Shown here: piece after piece, positions 34,869-44,010 of the stretch | How the letters are laid out: every line of letters starts with the position of its first letter | Position numbering within the stretch: position 1 is the stretch's first letter | Assembly: GCA_002427735.1 (NCBI GenBank) | Contig: DIYP01000018.1 | Span: 134,066 to 198,065, forward strand | DNA length: 64,000 nucleotides | From: Flavobacteriales bacterium UBA6051 | Lineage (GTDB): Bacteria > Bacteroidota > Bacteroidia > Flavobacteriales_D > Crocinitomicaceae | Reading direction: 5' to 3' | Program-made: the position numbers and the translations under genes | The notes under the pieces: model-generated | Databases searched by the model: none | What the model was told of the DNA's origin: nothing | Seen by the model: the letters and a program-made list of their open reading frames with translations, nothing else

Positions 34869-36449
34869 ATGAAAAGATTTTACACATTAATATTGATGCT
34901 TGGGGTGACTGCTTTCAGTCAGCTGTTTGCTCAGGAAAAGGTCGTTAACCGAAATGATTATACAAAAGTTCAACAAGAACTAGAAAAATGGGATCCCGTT
35001 AGAGGGCCTTGGCTTTCGAGTAGTTTGGAGTCAATGTCCAATAATCAGCCAATTCCTGACAGAACCTTTCCAGAGCGTTTTACTCCGCATCAAATGCTTG
35101 CGATGGTCCCTTATGAAACGAGAAGTAGTGTGCTGAGTATTGCAAATAACGCAAGACAAAATGGACAAGATCAGCGCTTTTGGTCAAATATTACGCGCTA
35201 TGTATCATCTCCAAATTGCCAGTATTTCAGTGGTCGTTCATATGGTGATCCACATTTGGTTTCTTTTGACGGAGCAAGAAACTCTTTTCAGACTGTGGGC
35301 GAGTTCGTTTTGACAAAATCTTCGAATGGTGAAATGGAAGTTCAAACGCGCCAGCGACCAATGAATGATGATTTTTCATTGAATACGGCAGTTGCTATGA
35401 ATGTTGCCGGAGATCGCGTTTGTCTTTATGCAAGAGATTATCCAGATGGAAATTATTCTACACCGTTAAGAATTGATGGTCGTGCAGTGCAACTGAATGC
35501 TTCAACATACTTTTTAGAGCACGGAGGAACGATTAAGAAAATCAACAATGAGTACACAGTTTTCTGGCCTTCAGGTGAGAGCGTAGTCGTTCAAATGAGA
35601 AATTCTAGAAGCTCAGGTTTCATGAATGTGACAGTGAATGTACATGACTGTTCAAGAGGAAATTACAATGGACTTCTAGGTAATGCAGATGGGGATACTC
35701 GAAATGATTACAGTGGTCCAGGCTTATCACCCAGACCTGTATTTGCATCTTCAGGAGAGGCGGACTACTTGAATCGTCAACGTCAGGCTTGGATGGCGCG
35801 TGAATTTGCAGAAGTTCACCGCATTCAACAAATGAATTCTTTGTTTGATTACATGGCAGGAAGAACTACCGAATCGTATACTGATCGATCTTACCCACGT
35901 GTGTTTAGAGACTTTAATGATATCAACCGACGTCAATTGGAAAGATCTCGCAGAGTTTGTGAACAAAGAGGAATTGATCCTAGGGATATGCAAGGATGCA
36001 TGTATGATAATACTTTTTTAGGTCTGGAACCAAGTCCAAGAGCAACGGTGCCAGACCCTGTTCAAGGAACAGTTTTAAGACCTGTTACTGGACGTGTGAC
36101 GAACGTAAACCCTACGAGGCCTACGCCAAATCCGACACCCGTTCGACCAACAGGAACGACAGCGCGCTCTGGTGATGATGCTGTGGGTAGACCAGGAGCT
36201 GCGACCAGTCCAACTTCGGGTTCAACTACGACTGCGCCGAGAGAAAGAGAGCAGACGTCTCCAAGACCAGTCACAACGACTCCACGTCCTCAGCCTTCGG
36301 TATCTACACCGCGTCCGGTACCAACGCCTCGACCAACTACGAGACCTACACCCAGACCGGCACCAAAGCCTGTTGTAAAACCTGCACCACGGCCTACTCC
36401 TAAACCAGCGCCCAAACCAACTCCAGTTCAGAGAGGAGGGAGACGCTAG
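34869..36449 (+). CDS. Secreted von Willebrand factor type D-like protein with a Pro-rich C-terminal tail
   Basis: 526 residues from ATG 34869 (seven codons into a longer frame), with signal peptide ending LFA-QE. Residues ~118-280 contain the vWD hallmark GDPHLVSFDGARNSF and a NGLLGNADGD turn, as in extracellular multimeric vWD domains; the cysteines are few (about three in this region), so the disulfide pattern is reduced. From ~400 a 125-residue low-complexity tail of Pro, Thr, Arg and Lys (RPTPRPAPKP) ends RGGRR. No T9SS signal. Probably an extracellular structural or binding protein. Confidence 0.8.
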   Translation: MKRFYTLILMLGVTAFSQLFAQEKVVNRNDYTKVQQELEKWDPVRGPWLSSSLESMSNNQPIPDRTFPERFTPHQMLAMVPYETRSSVLSIANNARQNGQDQRFWSNITRYVSSPNCQYFSGRSYGDPHLVSFDGARNSFQTVGEFVLTKSSNGEMEVQTRQRPMNDDFSLNTAVAMNVAGDRVCLYARDYPDGNYSTPLRIDGRAVQLNASTYFLEHGGTIKKINNEYTVFWPSGESVVVQMRNSRSSGFMNVTVNVHDCSRGNYNGLLGNADGDTRNDYSGPGLSPRPVFASSGEADYLNRQRQAWMAREFAEVHRIQQMNSLFDYMAGRTTESYTDRSYPRVFRDFNDINRRQLERSRRVCEQRGIDPRDMQGCMYDNTFLGLEPSPRATVPDPVQGTVLRPVTGRVTNVNPTRPTPNPTPVRPTGTTARSGDDAVGRPGAATSPTSGSTTTAPREREQTSPRPVTTTPRPQPSVSTPRPVPTPRPTTRPTPRPAPKPVVKPAPRPTPKPAPKPTPVQRGGRR

Positions 36450-36472
36450 GTTACCTGATAATAGTTAAAATC

Positions 36473-36501
36473 AAAAACCGATCATTTCGATCGGTTTTTT
36501 T
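36473..36501 (+). terminator. Terminator after the vWD protein
   Basis: A perfect 11-bp stem (36473-36483 with 36489-36499), loop ATTTC, followed by a T run. Confidence 0.95.
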
Positions 36502-36587
36502 ATTCCCCAAAAGAAGAATCTGTACTATTAACACTCCGTCGTTTGTAGTACGTTACGGTTGTCTGAAAGAGCGTTGACTTTTCCGTT

Positions 36588-36595
36588 TATATTCG
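36588..36595 (+). promoter_or_regulatory. TATATTCG -7 box, four bases before the acetyltransferase ATG
   Basis: TATATTCG ends at 36595 and ATG begins at 36600, the same four-base gap as in six other genes. A TTG at 36574 is too close to be a -33 element. Confidence 0.5.
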
Positions 36596-36599
36596 CTTT

Positions 36600-37106
36600 A
36601 TGGTAGAAGTTAATCAGCTGACAAAAGAAGACGTTTTCATTGTGAACCATCTCGCGCATGAAATATGGCCACATACTTACGGCGATATTTTAAGCAAAGA
36701 TCAATTGGATTATATGCTCGATTGGCTTTATGATATCAACACGCTTCAAGAGAAGGTTCAGACTGGACATCTTTTTTACCTGATTAAAGAGAATGGTCAA
36801 GCCCGAGGCTATATGGCGCTTGAGCCAAACTATCCAGATGCTGGATACTTAAGGATTCATAATATTTATGTACTTCCTGATCGTCAGGGCACAGGATTAG
36901 GACGCGCGCTGATTAATCACTCGATTGATATTGCCTTTGATTTGGATCTAACTTCTCTACACTTGAATGTGAATCGATTTAATCCAGCAAAATCATTTTA
37001 TGAGCACATTGGTTTTTCCGTGATTGGCGAAGAAGATATTGATATCGGAAAAGGCTATTTGATGGAGGACTATATAATGGAATTGAAGCTAAAAAATCCA
37101 GCATGA
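36600..37106 (+). CDS. GNAT family N-acetyltransferase
   Basis: A 168-residue acetyltransferase. Central motif A carries the acetyl-CoA loop DRQGTGLGRALI, in front of which lies IHNIYVLP. These transfer acetyl from acetyl-CoA to amines or proteins; the substrate cannot be read. Stand-alone gene, ending 38 bp from the convergent GT9 gene. Confidence 0.9.
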   Translation: MVEVNQLTKEDVFIVNHLAHEIWPHTYGDILSKDQLDYMLDWLYDINTLQEKVQTGHLFYLIKENGQARGYMALEPNYPDAGYLRIHNIYVLPDRQGTGLGRALINHSIDIAFDLDLTSLHLNVNRFNPAKSFYEHIGFSVIGEEDIDIGKGYLMEDYIMELKLKNPA

Positions 37107-37143
37107 TTATTAGATATTCTCTTGAATAAGCAAGTAATCACCA

Positions 37144-38103
37144 CTATTTAACTAACATTTCCAAACCACACTTAAAATGTCCTTTGGGACATTCTTTATG
37201 CCCGTGTAAACCACAAGGGCGACAATCCAGCTTGTCTACTTGCTTTATCTCTGAATTATCAGACAAGGGACCAAAGCCGAATTGTGGAACGGTAGAGCAG
37301 AAGAAGGCAGTCACATTTCCATTTACGGCTGAAGCGAGGTGCAGTGGACCTGAATCATTCACATATGATCGCGTGGCTTTTTGCATAAGAGCGGCCGATT
37401 GAAGTAATGATAGTTCTCCAGCCAGGTTGACCACTGTTTTCGATTGACTCATCCCAAGGATTTCATCGCAAAGTGATTTGTCTCCAGGAGCTCCCAATAG
37501 GTAGACCAATTTCCCAGGCTTTGACTGAATTAATTCAACCCATTTCTCTTTAGGCAATTGCTTCGTAAACCAAACAGACGCAGGAGCCATACAATAGTAT
37601 TCTTCAGCAAAACAATTTTTAATCTTTTCAAGATCTGCTGCAGATGGATACAAACTCGGTCGAACTATTTTTTCAGCACCAAATTCATGGATCAAGGAAA
37701 GATTTCGTTCTACTTCATGCGTTCCGTCTCCTATCTTGTGCTCAAACTTCTTTGTGAATAGAAATGAAAGCGGATGCTGTTTGAAGCCATATTTCTTTTT
37801 AGCTCTTGACCGCCAAAGTAATAGTCCAGAACTCCCAAATCGATGCAAATTGATAGCTAAATCATACTTTCTTTCACGGAAAGTGGCACTTAGTTTTCGA
37901 ATTGATTTTCGTTTCCCTGATTGTTTATCAAAAACAAAAACCTGATGAATCGCGGGGTGATTTGCAAGCAAGGATTCGTTTCCTTTTTTAACAACGAAGT
38001 CAATCTCAGCATCTGGATAAATCCGTTTTAATTCCGATGCAACAGGGGTGGCGAGAATGACATCTCCAAGAAAGGCCGTTTGAATGATCAGAATACGATT
38101 CAC
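37144..38103 (-). CDS. Glycosyltransferase family 9 (heptosyltransferase-like)
   Basis: A 319-residue GT9 enzyme with GTG start. N-terminal ILIIQTAFLGDVILATPVASEL is the GT-B nucleotide loop and the C-terminal half has NDSGPLHLAS and STVPQFGFGPLS. The Cys-rich tail CRPCGLHGHKECPKGHFKCG is seen in ADP-heptose:LPS heptosyltransferases (WaaF/WaaC type). Likely adds a sugar to LPS or another surface glycan. It lies after the giant adhesin gene (38163-41450) and has its own box immediately upstream. Confidence 0.9.
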   Translation of the reverse strand: MNRILIIQTAFLGDVILATPVASELKRIYPDAEIDFVVKKGNESLLANHPAIHQVFVFDKQSGKRKSIRKLSATFRERKYDLAINLHRFGSSGLLLWRSRAKKKYGFKQHPLSFLFTKKFEHKIGDGTHEVERNLSLIHEFGAEKIVRPSLYPSAADLEKIKNCFAEEYYCMAPASVWFTKQLPKEKWVELIQSKPGKLVYLLGAPGDKSLCDEILGMSQSKTVVNLAGELSLLQSAALMQKATRSYVNDSGPLHLASAVNGNVTAFFCSTVPQFGFGPLSDNSEIKQVDKLDCRPCGLHGHKECPKGHFKCGLEMLVK

Positions 38104-38107
38104 GATT

Positions 38108-38115
38108 CAAAAATA
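38108..38115 (-). promoter_or_regulatory. TATTTTTG -7 box, four bases before the GT9 GTG start
   Basis: On the minus strand TATTTTTG (CAAAAATA on plus) is separated from the GTG start at 38103 by exactly four bases. It is the only GTG in the N4 group. Confidence 0.5.
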
Positions 38116-38162
38116 CATTTAATTTAACGTTTCAGGAATGAAGTAATTGAGCTATTACTGGC

Positions 38163-41100
38163 TTATTTCAGTAAGCTAACGTGTCCACGCTTGATGATCT
38201 CAACACCATCACCGTCATGGATGGTTAACATATACACGTAGGTATCGTTCTTCGCCATTTCACCAGATAAATTGATACGGCCGTCCCATCCTTCTCCTGG
38301 AGTGCTACTTTGGAATACAATCTGACCAAGTCGGTCAAAAATGCTGAAATCATAATCGACCGGATTAAAATCAGAAATAACAGGATAGAAAATCTTGTTT
38401 ATGCCGTCAGGTCTGAACGCATTCGGAATGTAAATGAGTGGGGGCAATGTTATGCAGCGCTCATTGGATTGACTGATTTCTGAGAAGCTGTAGATATTCA
38501 TGGATTCCACCGCTTCAACAAAGTAGCAAATCTTACCTGTTGAAACGACGCTGTTCACATCATCCGTGAATGAAAGCTCATTGGTGGATAATGTGGCAAT
38601 GGGAGGACCTGAAAAAATACCATCATAACCTCGGTAGATATTGTAGCCAATGATTGATCCATTGAATTCATGGTAAGGACTCCAATTCAGATAGTTGAGT
38701 TTTTGTACGTCATCATTATCAATAGAGAGAAGAATGGTTTTTGCTTCATTGGAGACAGAAGAAGGTCTACCACAGCTATCAATGACTTGAACGCGATAGG
38801 TATACGAGTTTCGATCGACTTCTACGTCAGTGTCAACATAGGTCAACAAATTTCCAGTCACAGGAATGCGATCTATTTCTTCAAAATTACCATCGATCTC
38901 TTTTTGGATAGATACTTCTGCAAGGTTTACAGAAGCATCAATGTGATGGCGTAAATGAACTTCCTCACCAACAACTGTGGCTGTTCTCAAGTAATTAAAT
39001 GCTGGTTGGCCAGGCGCTTCAATGAATCGGATAGCTGAGTTTGAAAAAGAGATTTCTCCAGATGCCGAGACAGCCTGAATTACAAAAGTGTATGTTTCTC
39101 CTTCCAGTACATCGATAACGAAACTTGTATTGGTAGTCGAACCAAAGTTACTCCATAGCTGGCTGGTAGACTTTCCATAAACCTCATAATGATCGAAATC
39201 TAACCAACCAACGTAGTCCGTCCAGGTCAACTCAATAGTTCTGTTACATATATCGAGTAAAGAAGTCGTGAACATTGTGGTATGAATATCACCTTTAGCG
39301 GAGGTTTGATAAGTTGGTGGTATACTCGTTGTCCAACAGGAATCAAAAGCAGCTACAGAATAGGTGAGTGGTCCTTGAGTAACATCAGGACTATAGGTAT
39401 ATGTTGTTGTCCCAATACCAAAAACCTGATCCAGCTCCACAATAGCTCCATTATCCTCCACGTAAATGATATAACCGTAAGTATCAGGTTGGGCATTCTG
39501 ATTCCATGAAATGGTCACTTCATTGGTCAGACTGTCAATAGTAACAAAATCCAGAATAGGAATATCCGGTGAAATCATATCCTGAAACTGATCACCGGAA
39601 ATATTCGAAGTATAATCACACGGTTGATTCGGCAGTACAATCTGGTAATTCAAGAATACATCGCAGATATCAATTGTGTCGAGGCAGAAATGGGTTCCGA
39701 AAGGCACACTATCATACAGTGTCCAGGTTCCAGCTGGATATTCACGATAAATGTGATAGTAATCTCCCATGCTGCCTAGTGCAGGGGCGATTGGATCATT
39801 CCATTGAAGTACTGCGGTTCCATCCGCAGGATTATTAAGGTCAAGATAAATATTAGCAATTGTATCAGTATACTGCAAGGAATTACCACTGCAGCCTGAA
39901 GCAACAGCGATGTAATAATCGTTTTGCTGATTACCGGCCCCAGGATCTGTGTAGGTTGTTGTATTGATGTTAGGGACAGTCGCTACAAGACCATTTTGCA
40001 AAGAATAAATTCGGTATTCCGTGAAAGTTCCTAAGGGATCCGTTACCCCTTCCCAATTAATGATGACGTCACCGTTTGCCGCTGTTTGAATACATTCAAT
40101 TTCCGGGGCAGGAATAATGCCAGGGTTGACCACATTGATGGTCACAGTAGCGTAACTGACTTTTGGAACAGGACAATAATCGTCTTGAACTTTGAACACG
40201 AAATGATAAGGGATAGCCGCCGCCTCAGTGCCGAAAGGTGTGATAAGATGATTGCACGAGGTTTGCCAATTAAATGTTGTCGAAACACCTTGAGGAGCGG
40301 TGATCAATGGAGTCTGGTCAAGTGTCGCACAGGGCGTTGTTGCACAGCCAGCTCCAGCGTTTGTAAAGTTTGCACCGAACATAAGTCCGGAAGCTGAAAG
40401 AACATTGTTTTGGACAGAACCGTCTTGGAGCAATTCTACATCCGTTGAGTTCAAGTTGAAATTGACTAAATCTCCAGCGTTTATTGTCGTTTCGAACAGC
40501 CCACCAAAAGGTCCAGCAATGGCCGGAGCGTTATTTGTTCCATTGCAATTAACAACTATCAACTGCATTTCACGTTCAATTTCGGCTATTAGGACACCAT
40601 CTCGAAATGATTGAACAACAACTTTTACCGCGAACTCTCCCGTATTATTCGTCAAAAAAGTAAGATTTCCAGAACTGGGATCTACTTGTGCAGGGATGTT
40701 TCCCGGATTCATTCCTGTTCCCGGAGTGGGAGAAGTTGCCGAGAATCCGGTCTCATATGGAATTGGAAAAGGGTCCGTTGGAGGGTTGTAACTGGATCCA
40801 GTGATTTCATTTAGTGCAGGACCGAAGGAAATATAGAGTGAATCCAGATCAGGATCTACAGCATTCATATTGTATTCATATGGATCGCCTACACAACTCA
40901 CGAAATAAGGTTCTTGTAAAAACTGCGGTGAGTTATCAACACAACCTCCTGGTGAATTGGGAATGGCAAACATTTTGGCTGTAATCGTTATGCCGTAGGT
41001 ATCAGGATCTGTTAGGTTTGTAGTTCCCCAGCTCCGTGAAAAAGTATTAAAAGTGAAAACCCAGCCTTCTGAAGGAGGTGTTCCGCTCAATGTGATTGGA

Positions 41101-41450
41101 GAACTGCGATATATCGCTTTTTCAATGGCTCCCGCACCATTTCCAGCATTGGCACCGTTTCCACAGTCAAGTGCCTGAGGCCCGCCTGGGACAACCGTAC
41201 ATAATGGTGAGACGTCGGAACTGGAAACAAACTGGACAGGAATGTTTGAGATTGTTGGGTGCCCCCAAACAGCAATGTTTTCCTGAAAAGTATTGATAAC
41301 TGCTCCATTACAGTCACGATAAAAAACCAGTTGAAAAACGTAGTCCCCACCTTGGCATGTCCAAGTAATATCTCCTCCCATAGCATGAGACGCTCGCCCC
41401 GAAAAGGACAAACTGATAACCACAAGAAGCAATAGTAACGACCGCACCAT
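38163..41450 (-). CDS. Giant T9SS type B cargo with fibronectin-like repeats (1095 aa)
   Basis: Signal peptide (cleavage SGR-AS) followed by SHAMGGDITWTCQGGDYVFQLVFYRDC, a start typical of gliding-motility-associated proteins. The middle holds several fibronectin type III-like repeats (EVTISWNQNAQPDTYGYIIY; SFVIDVLEGETYTFVIQAVSA). The C terminus has the type B signal: IPNAFRPDGINKIFYPV, then FSIFDRLGQIVFQS and GWDGRINLSGE, ending HVSLLK. It should be exported by T9SS. Function probably adhesion; no enzyme domain seen. Confidence 0.9.
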   Translation of the reverse strand: MVRSLLLLLVVISLSFSGRASHAMGGDITWTCQGGDYVFQLVFYRDCNGAVINTFQENIAVWGHPTISNIPVQFVSSSDVSPLCTVVPGGPQALDCGNGANAGNGAGAIEKAIYRSSPITLSGTPPSEGWVFTFNTFSRSWGTTNLTDPDTYGITITAKMFAIPNSPGGCVDNSPQFLQEPYFVSCVGDPYEYNMNAVDPDLDSLYISFGPALNEITGSSYNPPTDPFPIPYETGFSATSPTPGTGMNPGNIPAQVDPSSGNLTFLTNNTGEFAVKVVVQSFRDGVLIAEIEREMQLIVVNCNGTNNAPAIAGPFGGLFETTINAGDLVNFNLNSTDVELLQDGSVQNNVLSASGLMFGANFTNAGAGCATTPCATLDQTPLITAPQGVSTTFNWQTSCNHLITPFGTEAAAIPYHFVFKVQDDYCPVPKVSYATVTINVVNPGIIPAPEIECIQTAANGDVIINWEGVTDPLGTFTEYRIYSLQNGLVATVPNINTTTYTDPGAGNQQNDYYIAVASGCSGNSLQYTDTIANIYLDLNNPADGTAVLQWNDPIAPALGSMGDYYHIYREYPAGTWTLYDSVPFGTHFCLDTIDICDVFLNYQIVLPNQPCDYTSNISGDQFQDMISPDIPILDFVTIDSLTNEVTISWNQNAQPDTYGYIIYVEDNGAIVELDQVFGIGTTTYTYSPDVTQGPLTYSVAAFDSCWTTSIPPTYQTSAKGDIHTTMFTTSLLDICNRTIELTWTDYVGWLDFDHYEVYGKSTSQLWSNFGSTTNTSFVIDVLEGETYTFVIQAVSASGEISFSNSAIRFIEAPGQPAFNYLRTATVVGEEVHLRHHIDASVNLAEVSIQKEIDGNFEEIDRIPVTGNLLTYVDTDVEVDRNSYTYRVQVIDSCGRPSSVSNEAKTILLSIDNDDVQKLNYLNWSPYHEFNGSIIGYNIYRGYDGIFSGPPIATLSTNELSFTDDVNSVVSTGKICYFVEAVESMNIYSFSEISQSNERCITLPPLIYIPNAFRPDGINKIFYPVISDFNPVDYDFSIFDRLGQIVFQSSTPGEGWDGRINLSGEMAKNDTYVYMLTIHDGDGVEIIKRGHVSLLK

Positions 41451-41513
41451 AGATGTATATAACGTAATTAACTCATACGTAGTATGAAGACGAAAAGTTA
41501 TTCCACTTCGTTG

Positions 41514-42776
41514 CTACCCGTAAGCCACAATCGTAAGGTCTTCCCAACGAAGGTATTTTGATGCGAGGAATTGAATACGTTCCGGCGTTATCTCAGAGAT
41601 TCGTTTGAGCGCTTCGTTATAAAAGTCAAGTCCTTTACCTTGCAGTTCTGCGCTCAAAAACAGATCGGTCATTGCATAGGGACCATCAGCACTTTTGAGC
41701 AGCTGTCCGCGCATATAGTTTTGAACTAATTCCAACTCCTCAATTGGCACGAGTTCAGTCTGTAATCGTTCTATTTCAAATTTAATTTCTTGAATGGTAG
41801 CTTCTCTTACATCCTTTCTCACTTCTGTAGCGACAAGAAAGTAACCTGTTTCCTTTAATTCAGGAAGAGCTGTTCCAATTCCATAAGTGTAGCCTTTGTC
41901 TTCACGAATGTTCGACATTAATCGACTACCGAAGTAATCCCCTAGAATGGTGTGTAGGACAAGGAACTCAAGGTAATCCTCATCGTTTTTATTAAATAAA
42001 GTTCTGCCCACACGGATAGCACTTTGCATGGCACCTTCCTTTTCAAAAAGAAACTGTCCCGAAGTATGCGCGACATTACTAGAATGATGTTGTTTCTCCT
42101 TAATAACCAAAGGTTCACAACGCTTCATGAAACTTTCAATTTCTTTTTGAGAGAAATCACCGACAACCACCACTTTGGAAAGTCCATTTAGGTAGAATTG
42201 TTCGTGAAATGCGATAAGGTCATCACGCTTTACTGTATTGAAGTCCTCCAATTCTGTCACTGACGCGTAAGCTGGTTCGGAAGCGAATATTTTCTTTTGA
42301 AATTCACGCTGGGCAAGAAATCGAACCTTTTCAAGATTTATACTGTGCCGCTGTCTTCGGTCGCTTAAGAGCTCTTCAACCTCTTTAGAATCGAAAGCCA
42401 GGTGCTGTACTGCATCTATGATAGTCTCGAAAATGGCGGGTAAGTTTTCGCGCAGACTATATACTGTAATTACCGCGTTTTCCATTGAAACTCCTGATTC
42501 ATAAAAGCCTCCAAGGCCATTGATTTTTTCATGGATTTCAACAGATGTGGACTGCGCTGTTCCTGAAAGTAATAATCCATTGACAAATGATGGAATACCG
42601 TTCGTTGCCCGACATTTTCCCGCGTCAAAATAGAGATCAAGACGGGCAGTTTCATTCGGAACATCTTTCATATGATATAAATCAACAAGGTCACTGATAG
42701 CGTATTTAGCTGGTGCGACGAAATCGATTTTATCAATAACTTTTAATGCTGGAGCTTCTGTTCTATTTAGTGTCAT
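41514..42776 (-). CDS. M16 family peptidase-like protein, non-catalytic partner
   Basis: A 420-residue pitrilysin-family protein without the HxxEH zinc motif at its N terminus, ending GYGxxxGTALPELKETGYFLVATEV and an RREDxxY/GDYFGSRLMSNIREDKGYTYG segment characteristic of the C-terminal (R/Y-pair) half. It overlaps the catalytic homologue upstream by 14 bp, giving the usual active/inactive M16B pair that forms a closed chamber for unfolded peptides. Confidence 0.9.
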   Translation of the reverse strand: MTLNRTEAPALKVIDKIDFVAPAKYAISDLVDLYHMKDVPNETARLDLYFDAGKCRATNGIPSFVNGLLLSGTAQSTSVEIHEKINGLGGFYESGVSMENAVITVYSLRENLPAIFETIIDAVQHLAFDSKEVEELLSDRRQRHSINLEKVRFLAQREFQKKIFASEPAYASVTELEDFNTVKRDDLIAFHEQFYLNGLSKVVVVGDFSQKEIESFMKRCEPLVIKEKQHHSSNVAHTSGQFLFEKEGAMQSAIRVGRTLFNKNDEDYLEFLVLHTILGDYFGSRLMSNIREDKGYTYGIGTALPELKETGYFLVATEVRKDVREATIQEIKFEIERLQTELVPIEELELVQNYMRGQLLKSADGPYAMTDLFLSAELQGKGLDFYNEALKRISEITPERIQFLASKYLRWEDLTIVAYG

Positions 42777-44010
42777 TTATGGCATTTACTTTAAGCAATG
42801 AACAATTCTCTTTTCGAAGCACGGTTTGTGCAACACGTTGGATGTCTAGCACACTGATCTTTTGATAAGCTTCGCTTTCTTTATTAATCATCTCAGCATC
42901 TCCTAACAGTTCATAGGAACATAGGTTCATAGCTCGATTTAGGATTCCCTGATCTTGAAACTCCTTGGATGTGCGAATCTTATTCATGATTCGTTTCAAT
43001 TCACTTTCAGCAAGTCGTTCACTTTTAATGGTCTCCAATTCTTTCCAAAGAGCAAGGTCGAATTCTTCAAAAGTGACATCTTCATTGAGTTTTCCTGAAA
43101 TGATTAGCAATCCATTATCCAACGATCCAGTAACATACGCGTTGATATTGGATACAAGGTTTTGCTCCTTTTTTAATTTAGCATATAGTCGGGAGCTTTT
43201 GTCTCTTCCCAAAGCATCTGATAGAGCGTCTGTTGTAAAATAATCCCCATGCGCTCGATGGACCATATTAAAGGCGTAGTAAAATGCATCGGCTGGGACA
43301 TTCCGTTGAATAGTTTTTTCGCGGAATTCCACTTGAGCAGGTTCTTGAGGCAGGTTGCGCTGTGGTTTTTCTCCTGATGGAATGGAATCATACCATTTGC
43401 TAACAAGGCGTTTTACTTCATCCAATTCCAGATTTCCTGCAATACATAAAATAGCGTTGGGAGGGATGTAATACTTCTTAAAAAAAGCTTTCACATCTTC
43501 AATAGTTGCTTCTTCGATGTGTGCAATTTCTTTTCCAATAGTTGCCCATTTGTAGGGGTGTACTTTGTACGCTAATGGTCGAAGTTCAAGCCACACATCT
43601 CCATATGGTTGATTTAAATAGCGTTGCTTGAATTCTTCAATTACTACGCTACGTTGAACTTCAAGACTTTTGTCCGTAAAAGCCAGCGATAGCATTCGGT
43701 CGCTCTCAAGCCACAGTGCTGTTTCTATGTTTTGAGCAGGGATAACATCGTAATAATTGGTAATGTCGTTTGAAGTGAAAGCGTTATTCTCTCCTCCTGC
43801 ACGTTGAAGCGGAGTATCGAAATCTGGAATGTTTATTGATCCTCCGAACATCAGGTGTTCAAACAGATGAGCAAAACCCGTTTTGTCTTCAGATTCGTCA
43901 CGGGCACCCACATCATAAAGTGTGTTGACCACTGCCATCGGAGTCGTTGCATCTTTGTGGAAAAGAACGGTCAGTCCATTCTCTAGTTTAAAACGATCAA
44001 ATTTGAGCAT
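42763..44010 (-). CDS. M16 family zinc peptidase
   Basis: A 415-residue pitrilysin-type peptidase with the inverted zinc motif HLFEH (48-52) and the distal Glu in VVIEEFKQR (~127), so catalytically competent. Such enzymes degrade peptides or process precursors. Its ATG shares one base with the stop of the upstream flavoprotein gene (TAATG), and it overlaps the non-catalytic subunit downstream. Confidence 0.95.
   Translation of the reverse strand: MLKFDRFKLENGLTVLFHKDATTPMAVVNTLYDVGARDESEDKTGFAHLFEHLMFGGSINIPDFDTPLQRAGGENNAFTSNDITNYYDVIPAQNIETALWLESDRMLSLAFTDKSLEVQRSVVIEEFKQRYLNQPYGDVWLELRPLAYKVHPYKWATIGKEIAHIEEATIEDVKAFFKKYYIPPNAILCIAGNLELDEVKRLVSKWYDSIPSGEKPQRNLPQEPAQVEFREKTIQRNVPADAFYYAFNMVHRAHGDYFTTDALSDALGRDKSSRLYAKLKKEQNLVSNINAYVTGSLDNGLLIISGKLNEDVTFEEFDLALWKELETIKSERLAESELKRIMNKIRTSKEFQDQGILNRAMNLCSYELLGDAEMINKESEAYQKISVLDIQRVAQTVLRKENCSLLKVNAINDTK

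Noticed and set aside
36100..36449. Proline-rich tail of the vWD protein as a tandem DNA repeat
   Set aside because: The repeat is at the amino acid level (PRP, PKP, TPR units) with variable codons and no fixed DNA period.
38142..38159. Inverted repeat AGTAAT-(6)-ATTACT between the GT9 start and the 1095-residue gene end
   Set aside because: Short arms, no T run on the relevant strand, so neither a convincing terminator nor an operator.
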